Positions 58,093-64,000 of a DNA stretch of 64,000 nucleotides are shown here, piece after piece. Each line of letters begins with the position of its first letter. The stretch's first letter is position 1. Under the pieces are notes generated by a model. It ran no database searches. It was not told where the DNA came from and saw nothing but the letters and a program-made list of their open reading frames with translations. The position numbers and the translations under genes are program-made. Origin of the DNA: Echinostoma caproni (taxonomy: Eukaryota; Platyhelminthes; Trematoda; Plagiorchiida; Echinostomatidae); assembly GCA_900618425.1 (NCBI GenBank), contig UZAN01039720.1, forward strand, positions 55,870 through 119,869, written 5' to 3'.

Positions 58093-59929
58093 ATGCAAAT
58101 GAATCAAAACTTTCACCAGTTTCATGTAACAAGCAATCGGTTTAGATTATTTTCAACCGCATCATAACCCTGAAGGCTGGTGCTCAAATGCGCCGGGTCT
58201 GATGTCAAGCATAAGATTAGAAAGATAAAATAAAAAAACGGTCTGATCAGATGCCCAGTGATCAAATAGGCTCTACACTTGTGTTCTTGTGAACTCCTGG
58301 GTTTGATAAGTGGTTTGATTAGCACTACCGATGAAACCGAATAAGGTCAAAACAATTGTCTCGTGTTTCCAATCATTTTAATTCACGCTTCATTTGCTCC
58401 ACACGGATTTTGTGTCATGGATGGTAGAACACCAGGTTCAATCATTGAAGTCATACACTCAAGGTATGAGAGAGCTACCAACTGTGTACATCAAGGATTT
58501 GTCGCCCATCTGAGTAGTTCTAGTCCCTGCCGGGATGAGAAACGTAAGGCCTACCGGGGGCAATACATTGATATGCAATAAAGTGAGAATGAGGACTTAC
58601 CGAACTCCGAACAAGTGAAACGCACTCAATGCAGACATCACATATTTTATTTGTGTATCACTAACTGTTGATGTTGGGACTGATCAGACAAGGATACATG
58701 ATTTGAAGTGTCTTTCAATCGTTTAAAATATGTCCTATAGTTGGGTAAATTGAAAATCAATAGTTTAAATTGTACCTCTTAATCTATAGCAAGAACAGCC
58801 CGTCCGTGACACCATGATTGCTAAAGAGAAATGTACCAATGCAGATGAAAACAATTTTCTTTGTGCAAAACTAATGTTTTGATCAATATTCAGTTCACCG
58901 TATTCGACCATATTTCGGTTAAGGGAGTTTAGTATATCTCAAATGCAAAACAGATGATTAATAAGTCAGTGCATAGCACAATATAGATTTATCGTGTCGA
59001 ATCACTGAAATTCCGGACAGCTTTATCGGCGGCTTNAATTTGTTTTTACTTTTATTTTTAGGCAACTATCTCCTGTATGAAGATGATTCCATTCGAACAA
59101 ACACTCGAACAAGAGTCGCACGCGAACGGTGATCAACTGTCAGGTTGGTACGGATCATTGATTGTTCGGTTCCAATTCTAGGCATGCGAGCCGTTGACAA
59201 ATAGAGGGCTCAGGAGCAAAACATCTAATGAAATGAAATGAAAGAATAAGCCGTACCACACATGAAATAGCTGTTTTATTTCAGAAAAAGCGACCTTTCA
59301 TTAATACGCAACAGGGTGGCTTAACAGATCGCAAAACCATTGGGAATATGTGAATGCGATGTTGCATTCTATCCGCCCATCTCCGTTTTAGTCAGCCAAT
59401 TTTTACAAAAGAATCCATGTCACAGTAAAATGGCAAAAATTTGTATCAAGCATTGCAATGGATTTCTACAACCGTTTGTCCCCAAAACTTTATTTCCCCT
59501 TTCAAACCGTTTTAATCAGCAAACAAACTGCACTTGACGTGGCAAACCATAGATCATAACTGCGCAAACAAAATTCCCGGATTTTTTAGCCGATTGTGTA
59601 ACATAATTGACGATGACGGATCGTCAGTCGGTAATTTGACGCCTCCATTAACCATATTCTTCCTTATTATGCGCACCTAGTTATCCTAGAACCATTTGTA
59701 AACTGGTAATTATTTATCGTGATGCAGTTCCCGTGCCCTAAATCTTTCGTCAGACATAAAATATTGTTATCTGAGTGAAGGCACTTCGCTCCCGATCCCA
59801 ATTTATGTAGTCATATTGGGTAACGCTTGAGTACTGAACAGTTTCTCTTTTATTGACATGGTGTTTCCTAGTGAAATGAAATTTTGTCCAACCAAAGCAT
59901 CGGTGATTCCAGTGGGATCATATTTTAAG

Positions 59930-60100
59930 TAAGTGGTTTACTCTCGGTTTACCTGTGGAGTCCGTGTTTCGACTCCTCATTTGCTTAGGTCGATTCGCAC
60001 TGTTGATGAGAATTAATTAGGTCAATCAGCTCTACAGTTCATTCTATCATTCTATTATTACAATACAATACAGTTTGCTCTGTACATGACGAATTTGTGG
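59930..60100 (+). repeat. Hammerhead-bearing SINE, copy 5
   Basis: Plus strand: TTACCTGTGGAGTCCGTG, B-box-like GTTTCGACTCC, GATTCGCACTG, TTGATGAG (60003-60010, core C changed to T), then AATCAGCTCTACAGT where GAAACAGCTGTCCAGT is expected. The tail includes an ATT/AC-rich stretch and TGTACATGACGAATTTG, matching the tail of copy 1. The ribozyme core is broken in both halves. Confidence 0.6.
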
Positions 60101-60639
60101 TGATCCAGGCCTACGTAATGATGACTACCCCGGAGCGGCGCGTTCCAGTTTTTGGATACCTGCGATGCATCAAGTTTGAAAGGTGACGTCAGTGACGCGC
60201 GTACGGCTTCTGACTACACGCCATAGGTGGATCGGGCCAGCCAATCCGAGACATTGCAGACAGAAGTAGAATTATACAAAACTGCAATACGATTGATGGA
60301 AGCCTAGATAACCAATGATCTTCTTTTGCACATATTATTTAATCGCCTTCATTTCTTCCAATAAACAAACTACGCACTACCATTCTTGTGGGCTTTTCTT
60401 CGCCTCTCGTTCACGTGGGATATTGCGAGCTCGTGTCATTGCGGTCCAGTGCTTCCGTAAGCCAGTCCATGATAGCTGATTCTTTATTAGTGTCCTGTGG
60501 TTCCTATTGCGTGGTTCGTATTCCGAATTCCATGCGTACTATTACTACTACTACAATCGTTACAGAAATTTACCACACAATCAAAATTTAAACTACTAAA
60601 TAATGATAATAATAATTGATTGATTTGAACTTACTTTCC

Positions 60640-60800
60640 TTTAGACTTCAGCATCACGCACAATCCTCAATTCATCGATTCAGTCATACACTCGGAAGCA
60701 TTAGATTCCAGTTTCCCGCCGGTATTTGAACTCTGGACTCATCGAATGCAAGTCGTGTGTTACCACTGTGCCAACCAGCTCATGCCGGGAATGAACCGCA
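60640..60800 (-). repeat. tRNA-derived SINE family 3, inverted partner
   Basis: On the minus strand a perfect A box TGGCACAGTGG (60773-60763) and a B-box-like GAGTTCAAATACC are at tRNA spacing, within CATGAGCTGGTTGGCACAGT. It matches the plus-strand element at 60940-61060. Confidence 0.65.
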
Positions 60801-60939
60801 TTGCCCATTTATGTTTGTTCAGGAGGAGGCTTTCGATTGGAGTTAACAGACTGTCATCTGTCTGTCTCTCCTCGTTGTTTTCGAATCAAGTGAATTGACT
60901 GACTATTACTAAAGACGACACCTGAGCAAAACGGATTGG

Positions 60940-61150
60940 CATTTCGGTTCAGCCGTGGTATGAACTGGATGGCATGGTGGTAACACGCACACGCCTTGCA
61001 TGAGTTGGGTTCGGAGTTCAAATCCCGGACGGGACGGTGGAAATGCACCACGGGGAACTATATTAGGAGCGCTTACACCTTATGTGGCTGAACACCGGAG
61101 TGATCAAATCACTCATCAGTGCAGTGGTTTCACACCTAGCTGAGACATAT
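60940..61150 (+). repeat. tRNA-derived SINE family 3
   Basis: Plus strand: A-box-like TGGCATGGTGG (60970-60980), TAACACGCACACGCCTTGCA, B-box GAGTTCAAATCCC (about 61014-61026). The body holds a perfect hairpin GAGTGAT-CAA-ATCACTC (61098-61114). With the copy at 60640-60800 it forms an inverted pair about 150 bases apart. Confidence 0.65.
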
Positions 61151-61399
61151 CACATTGTGAACGGAGTCGATGCTGTTCTATCCCTGTTTCAGTGATCTAG
61201 AATGCTGTATTTTGGTTGTGCATTTATTTTAAGCAGTGCAAGTAAGACAGGAAAGTTGAAATTAGAGTCAAAGAGGAAATGAACTATTTCAGTGGATTAA
61301 GGTTGCAAATTTATTAAGAGCAGCATTGTTTATGACAGCCATATCACTCCGTGTCTGTAACCATTGATTACAAATAATCCGAAGTCACCATCCGGGGAT

Positions 61400-62224
61400 C
61401 CTAACGCGACCTATATGACCGAGCCTCCTGGTAAGCGTTTTCACACCCTCACGCCAGTCTGAGATTAACACTCTTATATTTTTCCAAACACTACCTGTTT
61501 CGCCAAACACCGCTCGCCGTGGTAACCTATTTGATGGATTGCGCAACACACCCCAACCAAAGTAATCTATGGAGGTCGATTACTTGTTCTAGGGGATTAT
61601 CCAAATCTCTGCACCTAAACTTAACATTGCTTGTCGGGTTTCCTTACCAGACTCATCCGATGCGTTGCACAGTTTATCTTTATTCTGGTTTATTATTGGT
61701 CAAGTTTCCCCTCTAAATAACAAAACTTGTCCACTTGATCTATTGCTTCCCCTGTTAGAGTAAGACTGAATGCTGCACTAACCCAGTCTTGTGGCAATAC
61801 TTTGAAGGTACAAAATGCATATTGAACTTGTTTGGCTACGCTGGCACTGGAAACGTTCAGAAAAACTTCCAACTTACATTTTCTCCCTCATATTTCACAT
61901 CAGATGATTTGCCACCTGGGATCCAATCAACGACCCTGTATTAAGTTTGCGAGCGATTATCGAGGCAGGTTTGCCATCGGATGCTTGCTACAGCAGAAAC
62001 GGTGGGAATTCGTTTGTACAATCTCCCTCTGTGTGCCCAAAAGGATATTCGCGCAAGCTCTAAGGCTTCCCTGACCTGCCACGTCGCACACACCGTATCA
62101 CGAGTTAGTTCGATAATCGGACGAGTAGACGGGTATGTTTTCGTGGTGACTCCGACTTACGGGCTTCTGATAAAATCGATTCTAGTAATCTGACTTTATT
62201 TTCGTACGACAAAACTATTTCCAG
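61400..62224 (+). other. Possible upstream coding region of the 62225 exon
   Basis: Two plus frames (61519-61716, and 61981-62193 with TAETVGIRLYNLPLCAQKDI) are moderately protein-like. The latter runs to a strong donor, GACGG|GTATGT, about 62134. Its phase does not fit the exon starting at 62225, so the link is unproven. Confidence 0.22.
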
Positions 62225-62485
62225 ATCTTGATGTACTGGCATTTATACAAATCACTGAAAATGAGCTTGTTCGCCACTCTGTTGACTAGTTTCACAAAGT
62301 TCAATATTAGTTTCACCGAGAAACAAATTTCTCTTTCACGAAGTTGTCACGTTTGTGAGGAAATGGCCACATGTCATTTGAAAGAGCTCTTAATTAAAGG
62401 CTTTTTTCGCTACGAGAAGGAACTTCTGGTTGATATTCAGGACATAGATGAATATCTTGAGCTTTCCAAAAGCCAAAGTAGTTAA
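62225..62485 (+). CDS. Candidate terminal coding exon, unknown protein
   Basis: A good acceptor (AAAACTATTTCCAG, ending 62224) starts a phase-0 frame of 86 residues to TAA at 62483-62485. The peptide is very protein-like: a hydrophobic start (LYKSLKMSLFATLLTSFTKF), a CHVCEEMATCH cluster that could bind a metal, then an acidic helical end (RYEKELLVDIQDIDEYLELS). No competing frame is open. No AATAAA was found close downstream. The family is not recognised. An internal ATG at 62231 could also make it an independent small gene. Confidence 0.45.
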   Translation: MLMYWHLYKSLKMSLFATLLTSFTKFNISFTEKQISLSRSCHVCEEMATCHLKELLIKGFFRYEKELLVDIQDIDEYLELSKSQSS

Positions 62486-63584
62486 GATTTTGTGTATTGG
62501 AGTTTTAAACTTTCAATCGTTTCTAACCTCATGAGGCTCCAGTTAATCCTCGTTTGCCCCTCGGTTTTTGTCAGCAACGGTGATTTGACCTTTTTCAGCA
62601 TTAGATAAAAACTACTAATATTTTAAATCACCTTTTTCAATTCACCTCAATAGTCGACCGACAATAATACTGCGCAGGAAACGTTAAAGTAGTGAACACT
62701 ACGATTGAATAATTTATACAACTCTAACAGGCTTCTATAGGGTTTCGGTAACACTTATGGTCGGCTGATTTGACTTCAAAATCATCTGTCTATGTTAACG
62801 AGTAGATCAACATCTCAAGCATCGAAAAATAGTCACCTGTGAAAAAGGTCCAAGCCAAACTCTCAGTTTTCACTAAGGCACAAAATTATCAGGAAAAAGT
62901 ATTGATCAGATAGTTTTAATCCAAATAGAGAAAAGAATCATATGCGTACACAGTCTCCGCCTGATTCGTAGACCCGATTGTGCATCCATACTCAGAATGC
63001 AACATGGTCAGTGATGAGCTTTTCTAAGGAAAACCGGATGAGCGGACAATTGATACATACTGGACGGGGTTTAGGATTGCAGGCCGAGGCCCTAGTTCCT
63101 TTAAGGGTGCAAGGGAACTACCGTACTGTTGTTAATTGACCCCGAGAGTAGATCTTGTGAACAGAATAAATGGATCTGAGTTGACCAGACTGTCATCTTT
63201 TGCCTACCTCTGAGCGGATTCAGTGTGCAAGCCCATGTCACAAGGGTTGCAGTTGAACAAACGTCGTAATAGCGAGAATTTCAGCCAAAGTACGAAATGT
63301 GAAATGAAGCTCAAAAGTTTCAGACAGACAGAGAGAGAGATTGTGTGTGGATGTGGTGAAAATCTGGGTCAGACTGACGTGAAGTGATAATGGTAGCACT
63401 ATAAAATGAGCATGAGCAATTGCTAAGGTCGTGACTGATAACGAAGGTTGTACTGGACGCAATCCACACCGCTCATACCGAATGTCTTTCGTTTTCTTGC
63501 CACATTGATGAAAACAAAAGCGATCAAGTTTGGAGCAAGTTTGGAATAATCCATTCGAGTATCCACAAGCAGCAGAAACTGTTG

Positions 63585-63720
63585 ATGGGCTTGGGTGTGG
63601 CTTTCACTCCCAACTATAGTTGAATGTGTTTATAATCGAATCCTGACAGGGAAGCAAAAAGTACACACAGACAGAACGAAACAGCTGTCCAGTACGCTTT
63701 GTTGGTCATTACAAATCTTT
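63585..63720 (+). repeat. Hammerhead-bearing SINE, copy 6 (3' half intact)
   Basis: Plus strand: a B-box-like ATAATCGAATCCTG, then CGAAACAGCTGTCCAGTAC (63677-63695), which is the exact 3' half of the hammerhead including stem III CAG/CTG and the TC cleavage site (after 63689). The CTGATGA half is replaced by an ACACACAGACAG-like sequence. Confidence 0.6.
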
Positions 63721-63775
63721 CCATCGGTCACCGGATGACCTACTGGCTGCTACTTACTGGATTGGGGTAAAGAAA

Positions 63776-63814
63776 GTGTATTGTGTATTGTATTGTGTAT
63801 TGTGTATTGTGTAT
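63776..63814. repeat. GTGTATT minisatellite
   Basis: About five tandem GTGTATT or GTATT units directly downstream of SINE copy 6, possibly its expanded tail. Confidence 0.85.
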
Positions 63815-64000
63815 AACTTTTGCAAGCACTGGAGCTCACAATTCAGTTAAAAAGCATACACGCTAACCGTCACAATGTACATAATCAACGGGGAGAAAAG
63901 GTTTTACAGGCATGGGGACATTTCATAATCTAAGGTTAAGACAAAGTTCGCTTATTGTCCGCTCTTTGTTTGTGAGTAGACGAGCAAGATACGGTATGGG

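Noticed and set aside
61098..61120. Minus-strand CTGATGA with perfect stem as a hammerhead
   Set aside because: The stem is followed by TCCGG rather than GAAA, so the catalytic core is incomplete. Kept only as a palindrome.

Overview
The window looks like nuclear DNA from a flatworm, most likely a digenean trematode. The evidence is (i) tRNA-related SINEs resembling schistosome Sm-alpha, several carrying recognisable hammerhead-ribozyme parts; (ii) decayed CR1/Jockey-type and RTE-type non-LTR retrotransposons of the kinds common in flukes; (iii) AT-rich, gene-poor sequence with very short candidate introns; and (iv) no bacterial gene structure. Assembly gaps lie at 20240-20885 and 5520-5525, with single Ns at 5781, 21318, 26563, 33021, 38981, 44976 and 59036. 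The organism call is inference; no species-specific marker was seen.

Layout. 1-8 kb: a tRNA-like SINE head at 1.1 kb, a CR1-like reverse transcriptase fossil on the minus strand (2.1-3.4 kb) and a CA microsatellite. 8.9-9.35 kb: a good plus-strand candidate coding locus. 10.2-18.3 kb: SINE copies, one with a near-complete hammerhead core, and a possible second reverse transcriptase fragment. 18.7-21.1 kb: candidate plus-strand exons around the large gap. 22-28.4 kb: a candidate minus-strand exon, then a Gag pseudogene (plus strand) meeting head-on a long, mutated RTE-type element (minus strand). 28.5-43 kb: mostly unrecognised sequence with weak candidate exons. 43.4-48.2 kb: the best cluster of minus-strand candidate coding exons, including a three-exon model with frame-compatible introns. 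48.8-64 kb: many hammerhead-SINE copies in all states of decay, a second SINE family as an inverted pair, and candidate small genes at 54.2 and 62.2 kb.

No protein-coding gene could be assigned a function apart from the retroelement proteins. Most open frames under about 100 codons are probably chance. The candidate exons listed were kept because open frame, residue composition and splice signals agree; all need transcript support. The most interesting material is the dispersed hammerhead-bearing SINE family (about seven copies plus a 3' tail fragment), in which different copies keep different ribozyme parts. Next are the spliced small-gene models and a short palindromic direct repeat flanking the Gag remnant.
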